A DNA stretch of 64,000 bases. Origin: Garcia nutans (taxonomy: Eukaryota; Streptophyta; Magnoliopsida; Malpighiales; Euphorbiaceae). The DNA lies in the NCBI GenBank assembly GCA_947685225.1, contig CANTUV010000008.1:40607501-40671500 (forward strand). Direction: 5' to 3'. Below are positions 49,295 to 58,992 of the stretch, one piece after another. A program made the translations under genes and the position numbers. Below the pieces are notes generated by a model, which made no database searches, was not told where the DNA came from, and saw nothing but the letters and a program-made list of their open reading frames with translations. The number at the start of each line of letters is the position of its first letter. Position 1 is the first letter of the stretch.

Positions 49295-49633
49295 CTGTGA
49301 AGAAAGAGTTAAATTAAAAAAAAAAGAGAAAGAGCAAAAGAGTCCGCTAATTTGAAAATTCGCAAGGGCAGCTTAGGCAAAAATTAGGACAGCTCGCTAG
49401 TTCAAAAACCCACATGGGCGGACTAGGCAAAAATTAGAGCAATAAAAATATATATATAAAAAAAAGAAGAGAGTCCGCTAAGTTGAAAACCCGCAAGGGC
49501 AGCTTAGGCAAAAATTAGGACAACTCGCTAGTTTCGAAAACCCGCATGGGCGAACTAGGCAAAAATTAGAGCAATAAAAAGAATAAAAAGAAAACCTAAA
49601 TTGAAAACCTGAAAGGGCTGTTTAGGTAATTAC
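49295..49633 (-). other. Predicted intron of the antisense gene
   Basis: On the minus strand the donor is TAG|GTAATT (49634/49633) and the acceptor TTTCTTCACAG|ATTTGG (49295/49294), 339 bases, with a strong pyrimidine tract. Joining the exons keeps the frame and the protein similarity. The last exon codon reads TAG, plausibly CAG before decay. The intron holds hairpin units H4-H8. Confidence 0.6.
49347..49626 (+). repeat. Hairpin-unit cluster H2 (five units)
   Basis: Units at 49347-49376, 49397-49426, 49478-49507, 49528-49558 and 49595-49626. Outer stems: CTAA/TTAG, CTAGT/ACTAG, CTAAG/CTTAG, CTAGTT/AACTAG, CCTAAA/TTTAGG. Inner core CCC (or TTC, CCT), a four-base loop (GCAA, ACAT, GCAT, GAAA) and GGG. 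The first four form two dimers with a period near 130 bp. Confidence 0.8.
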
Positions 49634-49859
49634 CTAAAGCAGCAACAGACTCCCAGTCAGTCTCTTTGACAATCCTGATTTAAGTTGGTATAATCCAACT
49701 AAAGTCTCGGCTAAGATCACGGGTACCAGCGATAAGCCTCCTTCCATTTAGTCCATAATATCCAATACTCATGGATCAATATCGCTGTCGGAAGAAACAA
49801 GCAAGACTTGGCCAAGCAAGCAAAGACAAAGCATGGGTCCCCATGCCTTAGTAGGAACT
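49634..49859 (-). pseudogene. Antisense gene (aORF), exon 1 distal part
   Basis: Minus-strand coding between the solo LTR and the predicted donor. It shows LCLLGQVLL and LVPVILAETLVGL, stretches that also occur in related Tat antisense proteins. Two internal stops look like CGA to TGA and CAA to TAA. The frame joins 52103-52499 when the solo LTR and one target duplication are disregarded. Confidence 0.65.
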
Positions 49860-52102
49860 TGTAGACCCTTAATTTTTGACCCGGTCCAGTCCAATATATT
49901 TTAATTAGTCCAAAATAATTTTTGTGTTGTCCAATATATTTTAGTTAGTCCAAAATAATTTTTATGGTATCTTAATTAATTTTAATTTTTATTTTAGTAA
50001 AAAATAGTAAAATGAATAAAAATTTAAAAAAAAATCGGCGACGGAAAAATCCTCGCCGAAAGTCAGCGTGGGCCCGTGGGCATTTCCCCCGCAGGAGTTT
50101 CATGCCGGTGAAATAGCCCAGGCCATTTCGCCCGCAGAATTTTTCTGTGGGCGAAATGGCCTACGGGCCAGTTCCTCGTGCGCTGCAGCAGCCAGCTTCG
50201 GCAGATTTTTTTTGCCAGCGCAGTTTTTCCGCAGCAATTTTTTTTTGCCAGCGAAATTTTTCGACGCAAATTTTCCAAAATCTAATACAATTAGGTTTCA
50301 GTTTCCTTTTCTTATTCAATAAAGATGTCGTGAATAATTAGGAATGAAGGATATAAAACTTCTATAAAAATGGACTAAACAACACAAAAAAAGGGAGGAG
50401 GCCGAAAATAAAAAATTGGACAATAGCTTGAAAAAGTGGATCCAAATCCGTGAAGGAAATCAGCTTGAATCAAGCTGATTTTTTGAGGGAGCAGAAAAAC
50501 AATTTAAGCAATTCAAAGGCAAAAAGACTTGTCTTTGACCTTGTTCATCCAAGAAGCAATTTTTGGTGAAACTTACAAAATAAGGTTTGAATTCTTAATT
50601 TCTTTTGTTTTTTTATTCACAGTAGCTTAATCATCACTTTGTTTCTTTTAATTTAAAAATTTTAGGACCTCAATTCACTTTTTCTAAGGCTTAAACATCT
50701 TAAATCATGGCTTTATTTTCTAAAAGTTTAAAGATATTAGTTTTATTTCTTCAAAACCCCAAAAATAAGATTTGCTTTCCAAATTATCAAAACTTCAAAT
50801 TGTGTTCTGTTACTTTCCCAAAAGCTTTAAAAATATCTTTTTTTTTTGCTTTATAAACTTTAAATCATTGGTTTATTTTCATAAAATTTCATAAAATCTT
50901 CAATTGCTTTTTCCAAATCCTAAAAATATGCATCACCGAAACCCTAAATTCTAAAACACTAAACCCAAATTCAACTTCTAAACCTAAAATAGTAAACTCT
51001 AACTCCTTTAAAACCTTAAACCCTAACTTTTTCTAAACCTTAATCCTTTAAAACATTAAAAACCATAAAACCATAAAAATTTTAAATTTACACAGTAAGC
51101 TTAAAATCATCATTTAAAACCATGAATCAAAAGTATTTTAAAGTGTCCAAAACCCTAGTTTCATGATTTCACCATTCAAACCTTAATTTGTTTAATCAAA
51201 GAGTCTTACCAACCTTTTAAAATATAAAACCTCAATCTATTTTAATTCCATAATAATGTCACAGTAGCCTAATTTTATGAGTTCCAAAACCTTAACACAT
51301 GAGATAAAGAATCCTAAATGGAAACAGTAGCTATAATTTTGATTTTTATTTACCCTATTCAATTCCATATTTGATCATGCTTTGTTTTATTTCTTATGCT
51401 TTAATTTATTTAAATTCAATGCTTGGTTTATTTTATTTATCATGGATGGATGTTTACTTTTTATTGATATTTGGTACCTTTGATGAATGATTTATTTATT
51501 ATGAATGGTTATTTACTTTTATCAATTTATTTAGATTTCCAAATGTTGTAAGAGGTATGTTTCCACTTGGTGGGTACCTCATTAGTTAAATATCATGTAA
51601 ATTAATTTGCTTTTCTATTTTAGAACCAATGTAAAGGGCATGTTTCTACCTTTCGATGGGTGTCCTATTTAGGCATTTGATGTAAGGACATGTTTCCATC
51701 TTCGGATGGGTGTCCATTTATTTGCTTTGTTTGGACATTGCTTTGATTTTAATATAATGATGCTTTCTTTTAATTATTATGTGTAATATGGATAATGTTA
51801 TTATATTTAAGAATTTTATAATATTAAGACCTGTAAAGGAGGCCGGTTCTAATAAACAGGGCGTTGTGGGGGTGCTGGGCCATTTTTCACCTTCCCCACA
51901 CGTACCCAACTTTCCAAACCCATTAGGGGGTTGGGGATTCCTTAGGAATCGAGTCATCCACCCCTTTCTTTTTCCCGGCCGGTATGGGTGACGACTCCAT
52001 TTTCTTCGGACTTAGGTTCGTGTTCTCTAAGGCCCGAGCCTAAATAGTGCCAAAGTTGCAAGAACCATTTCACTGGGAGTGGGGCAAAAATCTCCGCTCA
52101 CA
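49860..52102 (+). repeat. Solo LTR of a related Tat element (2243 bp), inserted in the antisense gene
   Basis: TGTAGACCCTTAATT...CCGCTCACA, clearly diverged from both LTRs of the host Tat element. No PBS follows and no PPT precedes, so it is not an end of a local element. Flanks GAACT (49855-49859) and GAGCC (52103-52107) match at three of five bases, the others being transitions, consistent with an old TSD. The antisense reading frame continues across when it is disregarded. Confidence 0.82.
50121..50161 (+). promoter_or_regulatory. Hairpin in the solo Tat LTR
   Basis: A 19-bp stem: GGCCATTTCGCCCGCAGAA (50121-50139) pairs across TTT with 50143-50161, with one G-U. Confidence 0.75.
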
Positions 52103-52499
52103 GAGCCAAATGAGAGAGACAAAAATTAATCAAGGGAGTAAGTAGAATTTTTTCATCTCTCATCAACCGAAGAACTTTGGGTTTTGAAATTTGAAATAAC
52201 ATCTGCATCTTCTGTTGAGTCTTGGAAGTCAATGTGGGTAACGCCATTTGTTGATTATTTGGATATCCAAGGATGGCATCAAATTCTTCAATCAAGGGAC
52301 ATATTTCAAAACCATTAATTTTAAATATCCTAGAATTCGTATCCCAAAAGGAAGCCATGGCATGTAAGAAGGAGTGGTCCAATTTAACATTTTGAAAACA
52401 CTTTAAAACATCAAGTTTTGACCACAAAATTTGCTTCCAATGAATGGCATCCATATTCTTAAATAGAATTTTTATCTTCTTTAAATGATGTTCGATCAT
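52103..52499 (-). pseudogene. Antisense gene (aORF) of the Tat element, exon 1 start
   Basis: Open on the minus strand from ATG 52499 to the solo LTR boundary. The protein includes MASFWDTNSRIFKINGFEI followed by IEEFDAILGYP, which resembles the N-terminal pattern of DUF7745 / plant mobile-domain proteins. Known: Tat elements such as maize Grande carry an extra antisense ORF between pol and the 3' LTR. A TATA box lies about 100 bases upstream (52598-52606). Whether the protein helps the element or was captured from the host is not known to me. Confidence 0.68.
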
Positions 52500-52597
52500 G
52501 GTGGATGAAAAAAGAAAAATTAAAATCGTTAAAGGGAGTCCTTTGCGTGGGAATAGAAGGAATTTTCAATCCTGTATGAAATATGGCATGAAAGGTG

Positions 52598-52606
52598 ATT
52601 TATATA
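52598..52606 (-). promoter_or_regulatory. TATA box of the antisense gene
   Basis: The minus strand reads CTCTATATAAATCACC. Its position, about 100 bases before the ATG at 52499, suits an independent promoter with a short leader. Confidence 0.55.
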
Positions 52607-53626
52607 GAGGAAATAACCTTTTCCAAAAGTGATGAGGAAAAGGTGATTGGAAAGAATAAGACCATATGGCATAAGGAAAGGAATTAGCAACAAAATCCTT
52701 TACCGCGTTGAATTGGTTTTAGCAAATGGTGCGGCTGTGGAAAAAGAAATTGTGATGCACTATTTATGATGTGATATAAAAAAAAAGAGTGGCGTAGTAA
52801 ATAAATAAATAAATGTTTTTTTATACAAAGCCTTCAAGTTAAGGGAAGTATGTTGAACCTCCAAAGGACATATTAGGCAAAGGAAATGATTATTGGCAAG
52901 GTCATGAAAAAGCTATCAACTGACATGCTGAAACATAGCTCAAAATAGATGAATCCCTAACTCTTCTGCTTGGGATCTCCACCACTCGTGTTTTCAACAC
53001 CTTAAAGATAAAAGCCACAAATGCAAAGCTTTCGATCATTCCAATGCAAGACTTGAACGAGCGTTAAAAAGGAACCAATGAGAATAATTTTGCTAATCAC
53101 CTCGGTCTGTGAGTCGATGGAACGACTGTAAGTATTATTCATGCATATCATGCATACATGAGCATATCACATCGCACTTTCTTATCTTGTATTGTCTATT
53201 CCTTGTCAAAATGAACAGCAAACACCCTGCGAAGTAAAGAATCAAAAGAAGATATTGAATCAAGAGGATAGGAAAAACCTGTTTGCTTGTGGAAGCTCCA
53301 GTCGTTTTGCAAAAGAAGAAATACGTGCTTGTGCGGCGAACTAGACGGCAAAAACATCAATCAAAGCTTGCATGGAAAAAATCTTTGGTTTGAGCCTACA
53401 CAGGGGGCAAGGTTTCTCCTTTTCAATTTTTTAAGTTTATATACTAAACATTTCAAACTCACTTGCAAATATTTCGCCACGCAGGGGTCAGTAGAAGATA
53501 TGGGGCCCAACTGAAAATAGCTGAATTTTTGCAAAAAGGAAGAACAAAAGAATGGAACATTAGAACTCTCAAAAGAATGAAGATGCAAAAGACAAAAGAT
53601 CAGTCCAACTAAATGAGCTGAAGCCA
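52607..53626. other. Tat 3' region without recognised content
   Basis: About 1 kb. A frame at 53287-53514 (+) shows no family resemblance. Purine-rich PPT-like words (CAGGGGGCAAGG near 53402, CAGGGGTCAG near 53482) resemble the true PPT at 55180 and may be remnants. I see no repeat or gene here. Confidence 0.5.
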
Positions 53627-54009
53627 GGGTAAAGACTCGACCCCCAATGGATAAAGATCCATGTTTCAAGGGTAAAGACCCAATCTCCAATGGATAAAGA
53701 TCCATGTTTCGAGGGTAAAGATCATATCTCAAAGGATGGAGATCCATTTTTTAGGGTAAAGACCATCTCCAAGGATGAAGATCCATTTTCAAGGTTGAAG
53801 ACCCGATCTCTAAGGATAAAGATCTAATCTCAAAGGATGGAGATCCATTTTCAAGGGTGAAGACCCGATCTCCAAGGATGAAGATCTATTTTCAAGGGTG
53901 AATACCCGATCTCTAAGGATAAAGATCCGTTCTCAAAGGTGAAGATTCAATGCTAAGGATGAAGACCCAAAGTCCAACGAGGAAGATCCATTTTTAGGGT
54001 AAAGAACCA
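53627..54009 (+). repeat. Minisatellite M2 (GGGTAAAGACCC / GGATGAAGATCC)
   Basis: Degenerate units of about 38-42 bp that alternate a GGGT-ACCC dyad with loop AAAG or GAAG and a GGAT-ATCC dyad with the same loop. Confidence 0.85.
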
Positions 54010-54076
54010 TAATGCATAGAACAGCCAAAGCAGTCAGAATCCTCAATTGATAAAAGGTCAGTCAAATCAATTCAAG

Positions 54077-54325
54077 CTCAGGTCCTAGTACCCAAATCAA
54101 ATCATTCTCGGGTCCAAGTACCCAAATCAAATTAATCTCGGGTCCAAGTACCCAAATCAATTCAAGCTCGGGTCCAAGTACCCAAATCAATTCAAGCTCA
54201 GGTCCAAGTCCCAAATCAAATCAATCTCGGGTCCAAGTACCCATTCTCAGGTCCAAGTACCCAAATCAAATCAATCTCGGGTCCAAGTACCCAAATCAAA
54301 TTCAAATCTTGAGTCAAAGTACCCA
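54077..54325 (+). repeat. Minisatellite M3 (GGGTCCAAGTACCC, about 30 bp)
   Basis: About eight units; each contains GGGT and ACCC around CCAAGT, separated by AAATCAAATCAATCTC-type linkers. Confidence 0.88.
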
Positions 54326-54668
54326 ATTTAGGATCGATTATCCAAATCCAATTTAGGATCGAGTATCCAAGTCAAGTTAGGATCGAGTATCCCAATCCAG
54401 TTTAGGATTGAGTATCCAAATCTAGTTTAGGATCGAGTATCCAAGTCAAGTTAGGATCGAGTATCCAAATCCAGTTTAGGATCAAGTATCCAAGTCAAGT
54501 TAGGATCGAGTATCCAAATCTAGTTTAGGATCGAATATCCAAGTCAAGTTAGGATCGAGTATCCCAATCCAATTTAGGATCGAGTATCCAAATCCAATTT
54601 AGGATCGAGTATCCAAATCCAGTTTAGGATCGAGTATCCCAATCCAGTTTAGGATCAAGTATCCAAAT
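54326..54668 (+). repeat. Minisatellite M4 (GGATCGAGTATCC, about 25 bp)
   Basis: About thirteen units; each contains GGAT and ATCC around CGAGT with linkers AAATCCAGTTTA or AAGTCAAGTTA. Confidence 0.88.
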
Positions 54669-55109
54669 ATTTAGGTCCAGAACCTAGAATCTCTTCTAAG
54701 TCCAGAACTTAGCTAGGGTCCATAACCCAAATTTTCCTTAGGTCTAAAACCTAGAATCTTTTCTAAGTCCAGAACTTAGCTCTGGTCTAGAACCCAAATT
54801 TTCCTTAGGTCTAAAACCTAGAATCTTTTCTAAGTCCAGAACTTAGCTTGGGTCCAGAACCCAAATTTTCCTAAGGTCCAGAACTTAGAATCTTTCCTAA
54901 GTCCAGAACTTAGCTTGGGTCCAGAACCCAAATTTTCCTAAGGTCCAGAACTTAGAATCTTTCCTAAGTCCAGAACTTAGCTTGGGTCCAGAACCCAAAT
55001 TTTCCTAAGGTCCAAAACCTAGAATCTTTTCTAAGTCCAGAACTTAGCTTAGGTCCAGAACCTAAAATTATCCTTGAGTCCAGAACTCGAACTGGGTCCA
55101 GAACCCAAA
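54669..55109 (+). repeat. Minisatellite M5 (AGGTCCAGAACCT family, about 60-66 bp)
   Basis: Each unit holds three dyads around CCAGA-like loops: TAGGT/ACCTA, CTAAGT/ACTTAG and TGGGT/ACCCA. Confidence 0.88.
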
Positions 55110-55179
55110 AACTCAACCATCTCAAAAATTAAGTCTTATTGCTTTTCACTCTCTTTCACTAAAGTCTCAAATCATTTAA

Positions 55180-55192
55180 GCAGGGGGCAAAC
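55180..55192 (+). other. Polypurine tract of the Tat element
   Basis: GCAGGGGGCAAAC ends directly at the 3' LTR (TGTAGACC at 55193). The GRGGAY hairpin seen before the Tekay and Athila PPTs is not visible here. Confidence 0.82.
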
Positions 55193-57322
55193 TGTAGACC
55201 CTTAATTTTTGACCCAATCCGGTCTGATATATTTTAATTAGTCCAAAATAAATTTTGTGTTGTCCAATATATTTTAATTAGTCCAAAATAATTTTTGTTA
55301 TCTTAATTAAATAATTTTTGCTTTAGTATCTATTTTTTATTAATAAAAAATAAAAATAAAAAAATCAAAATCAAAAAATAAAAATAAAAATCGGCAATGG
55401 AAAAATCGGCGATGAAAAAATTGTCGCCGAAAACCAGCACGGGACGAATGGCCGTGGGCCATTTCGCCTGCAGGAGTTTCCTGCGCGTGAAATGGCCAAA
55501 GCCATTAGCCATTTCTCTCGTAGGAAAATCCTGGGGGCGAAATGGCCCGCAGACCAATTCTCGCCCCTACCGCAACCAACTACGGTAATTTTTTTTGCCA
55601 GCGTAATTTTTCCGCAGCAGTTATTTTCGCCAGCGAAATTTTTCCGACCAAATTTTTTCGAAACCTAATGCGATTAGGTTTCGGTTTCCTTTTATTATCA
55701 ATATTAGCTTCCGTGAATAACTAGGAATGAACTATAAAATTCTTCTATAAATAAGACCAAAAATAACATAAAAAGGGGAGAAAAAATCGGAGGAAAAATT
55801 GATCAAAAATTGGATCGGAAATCTAAGACCGAAACTAAGTAGGAAAGGCAATGAATCAATCTAATTTTTTTGAGAAAGAAAACAACAATTCAATCCATCA
55901 AAGGCAGCAAAGCTTGTCTTTATTTTTGTTCATCCAAGAAGAAATTTTTGGTGGAACCAACAAACGAAGGTATGCATCAATTGTTTAAATTCTATTCTTC
56001 ACAGTAGCTAAATCATCCCATTGTTTCTTTTAATTCAAAAACCCTAGAATCTCAATTCACTTTTTCTAAAGTTTAAAAACCTTAATTCATTGCTTTGTTT
56101 TCTAAGAAATTTAAAGTTGTTAGTTTTGTTTCTTCAAAACCCCAAAACCCTAATTTGCTTTCCAAATTTTCAAAATCATAAATTATGTTCTGTTTCTTTC
56201 CAAAAGCCCTAAAAAATCTTTTTTGCTTCTATAAACTTGTTTATTTTCATAAAACTTCCTAAAATTATCAATTGGTTTCCAAATTCTAAAAACTAATTAA
56301 TTCCCCAAAACCCCAAATCAAAAATTCTGAAACCCTAATTCAACTCCCAAAACTCAAAACTTTGAACCCTAATCCCCTTTAAAACCTTAAACCCTAATTT
56401 TTTTCTAAACCCTAATCCTTTAAAACTTAAAAAAAAAACCATATAAACATAAATGTTATAATTTAGACACAGTAATCTTAAAGACCCTAATTCAAAAACC
56501 GTAAATCATAATTCTAATTTTTTTAAGGTGTACACAACCTAATTTCATGATTATACATCTCAAACCCTAATTTGGTTAATCAAAGAATTTTACCAACTTA
56601 TTGAATCATAAAACCTTATTCAATTTTATATTTAATTATGCTTTGATTTATTTTATATGCTTTAATTTATTTAAGTTCAATGCTTGGTTTATTTAATTTA
56701 TCATGAATGGATGTTTACTTTTTATTGATATTAGTACCTTTGATGAATGATTTATTTATTATGAATGGTTATTTACTTTTATCGATTTATTTAGGTTTCA
56801 AAATGTTGTAAGAGGTATGTTTCCACTTGGTGGGTACCTCATTAGTTAAATATCCTGTAATTTAAATTCTTTAAGGTGTCCTATTTAGGCATGGGATGTA
56901 AGGACATATTTCCATCTTCGGATGGGTGTCTATTTATTTGTTTTGCTTGGACATTATTTTGAATTTCAATATATCGATGCTTTATTTTAATTATTGTGTG
57001 TATTATGGATAATATTGTTATATTTAAAATTTTTATAATATTAAGACCTGTAAAGGAGGCCGGTTCCAATGAACCGGGCGTTGTGGGGGTGCTGGGCCAT
57101 TTCTCACCTTCCCCACACGTACCCAACTTTTTGAACCCATCAGGGGGTTGGGGATTCCTTAGGAATTGAGTCATCCACCCCTTTCTTTTTTCCCGGCCCG
57201 TATGGGTGGTGACTCCATTTTCTCCGGACTTAGGTCTGTGTGCTTTAAGGCCCCGAGCCTAAACAGTGCCGAAGTCGCAAGAACCATTCCACTGGGAGTG
57301 GGGGCAAAAATCCCCGCTCACA
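55193..57322 (+). repeat. 3' LTR of the Tat element (2130 bp)
   Basis: Aligns with 7190-9400 throughout; it carries a duplicated GTCCAAAATAA segment near its start and lacks about 100 bases near 56600 and a shorter stretch near 56870. Two hairpins (55457-55497, 55508-55546) and the TATA box (55746-55753) are present. Confidence 0.93.
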
Positions 57323-57327
57323 ATGAC
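57323..57327. repeat. Right TSD (ATGAC) of the Tat element
   Basis: Matches 7185-7189. Athila LTR sequence resumes immediately after it. Confidence 0.93.
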
Positions 57328-58952
57328 CTTGTATTTTAATTTGTTCCTTAAGTTTAATTAGTAATTACCAATTCATTTGTTTTCACATTCATGAATTAAC
57401 AACAACCAATTGTTTTGAAATTGCAAATTAATAAAATCCTAAAACTTATATTTCTAATTCATTGTTTGGGTAGTTGAATGCATAATTCTAATATCAAATT
57501 TCACCTCTCGGTCCTTCATTCAATATCTAGAGATCAATTGGTAGCTAATCTATCAATATAACATTCAATCCAATGCAATCAACCAACAACAAGGTATATT
57601 AATGAAAATATCAAATCAAGTCATTCAGTCAGATCTACTATAAATCCTAGGCATGAGTAATTTAGCTCATCATCATCAATTTAAAATAAATATTCATCTC
57701 AATATAAATCAAATCACAATTGTACATTGGAATATTAATGTTCTTAACAAACAATAACAATCTAGAAATCAATCAAAAGAGAGAATATAAAAACCCCTTT
57801 GAAGATGCTAAGAGTTGGACTTATAGTCTTCCTCCTAGCTTCACTTTGAATATGATGAAGAACTAACAAGTCTCCTTCAATCAATGGCTCTCCTCTTGAA
57901 AGATGGAATGGTTACTCTCTCAAGCCCCTAACTCCTCAATCAAGCTTTCTTCAAACCCTAACCTTCACAAGAGCTTTCTCACCCAATTTTATCCCTAAAA
58001 ATGTTAAGAATCTTATTTATGGAAGAAATGGAAGATGAAGATGAAGGTGATGCTCTTGGTCTCTCTCAAGACCAAGAACAAGATGATGAGCCACGAGAGA
58101 ACCCCCTTGAAGATGCTCCCAATGTGTATATATATCCCTCTTCCCCTTTCTTTTTTTTATTTCTTAAGACACAAAGCATGCCTTGCCAAATCACACACTC
58201 CACTTTGTCTCCCACTTTCTCATTATTTAAGTCTTCATCCCATGAATTAGGCAACCTTTTTCTTCTTTTAATATTTCTTTTTAAAAGATGACACTTATTG
58301 TCCCCCATTTTATCCCCTATTTCATGTAAAATAATTGAAAGAATTTTCACAAGACACAACCAAGTCATGAGTGACTTGGCCGTGTCACTCATTTTCTTAT
58401 GGACACGGCCAAGTCATGTGACCGTGTCCATGGTTGCCCAATATTTTCTTTCTTTTCCAAGTGGGACATGGCCATGTGACACGGCCAGTGGCTTAGCCAT
58501 GTCTCTTGAGTGTGTTCTCCTCTGTTTGCTAACTTTGCTTTGATCTTTAGATGGGACACGGCCAAGGCCTTGGCCATGTCATGTGACACAGCCAATGGCT
58601 TGACTGTGTCTCTTGAGTGTGTTCATTCTTGCAACAAGATCCCCTTCTTCTTTATGTTGTTCTCTTAGTGAGACACGGCCAAGGGCTTGGCCGTGTCCAG
58701 TGGCTTGTGTCAAGCTCTGCCAAATTTTCCTGCCTCTTCCCTTGGATGAGGGACATGGCCAAGCCATGAAGTGTCTTGGCCGTGTCTCATGCTTTTCACC
58801 TTAATAATCCATCAAATTGAATTAAAATTCCATTGTTTTGTTCTTCAGCCTGGATCAAATACTTTAAACAAACTATAAACACAAATTAAAAGAAAAATCA
58901 TTAAAAATCCAATAAAATTACACTAAAAATAAATATGCAAATGATCAAAACA
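57328..58952 (-). repeat. Athila left LTR, second piece
   Basis: Parallels 62133-63708. It contains the GACACGGCCAAG cluster (58350-58790). Its end, GATCAAAACA, is the start of the sense LTR on the minus strand. Confidence 0.9.
58350..58790 (-). repeat. GACACGGCCAAG inverted-repeat cluster in the left Athila LTR
   Basis: GACACGGCCAAG (58672-58683) and CTTGGCCGTGTC (58686-58697) form a perfect 12-bp inverted repeat with a two-base spacer; several more half-sites lie around it. Confidence 0.88.
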
Positions 58953-58992
58953 ACTACCCTACGCTTAATTCTTTGCTTATCCCCAAGCAAAG
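58953..58992 (-). promoter_or_regulatory. Athila PPT and pre-PPT hairpin
   Basis: On the minus strand an 8-bp stem (CTTTGCTT with AAGCAAAG, 58971-58992) with loop GGGGAT precedes a decayed purine tract ending at the LTR (58953). Confidence 0.7.

Larger units (their letters stand above)
7190..57322 (+). mobile_element. Tat/Ogre-like Ty3/gypsy element, degenerate, carrying nested insertions
   Basis: Seen: related LTRs at 7190-9400 and 55193-57322, TSD ATGAC, a tRNA-Arg PBS at 9402, a PPT at 55180, and gag, protease, RT/RNase H, a second RNase H and integrase in order. Known: the second (archaeal-type) RNase H between RT and integrase, and tandem repeats in a long 3' region, are typical of the Tat lineage (Ogre, Grande, Retand and relatives). 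Without the 32 kb LARD insertion and the 2.2 kb solo LTR it would be about 16 kb. All coding regions are broken by stops, frameshifts and deletions. Confidence 0.92.

Noticed and set aside
49860..52102. Reading this LTR as the end of a second complete Tat element
   Set aside because: No PPT before it and no PBS after it; the antisense coding region continues across it.
54077..54668. Possible CRISPR-like array
   Set aside because: Units are degenerate head-to-tail minisatellites without unique spacers, in a plant retrotransposon.
58001..58291. Plus-strand 96-codon acidic frame in the left Athila LTR
   Set aside because: Antisense to the LTR and broken in the right LTR copy.
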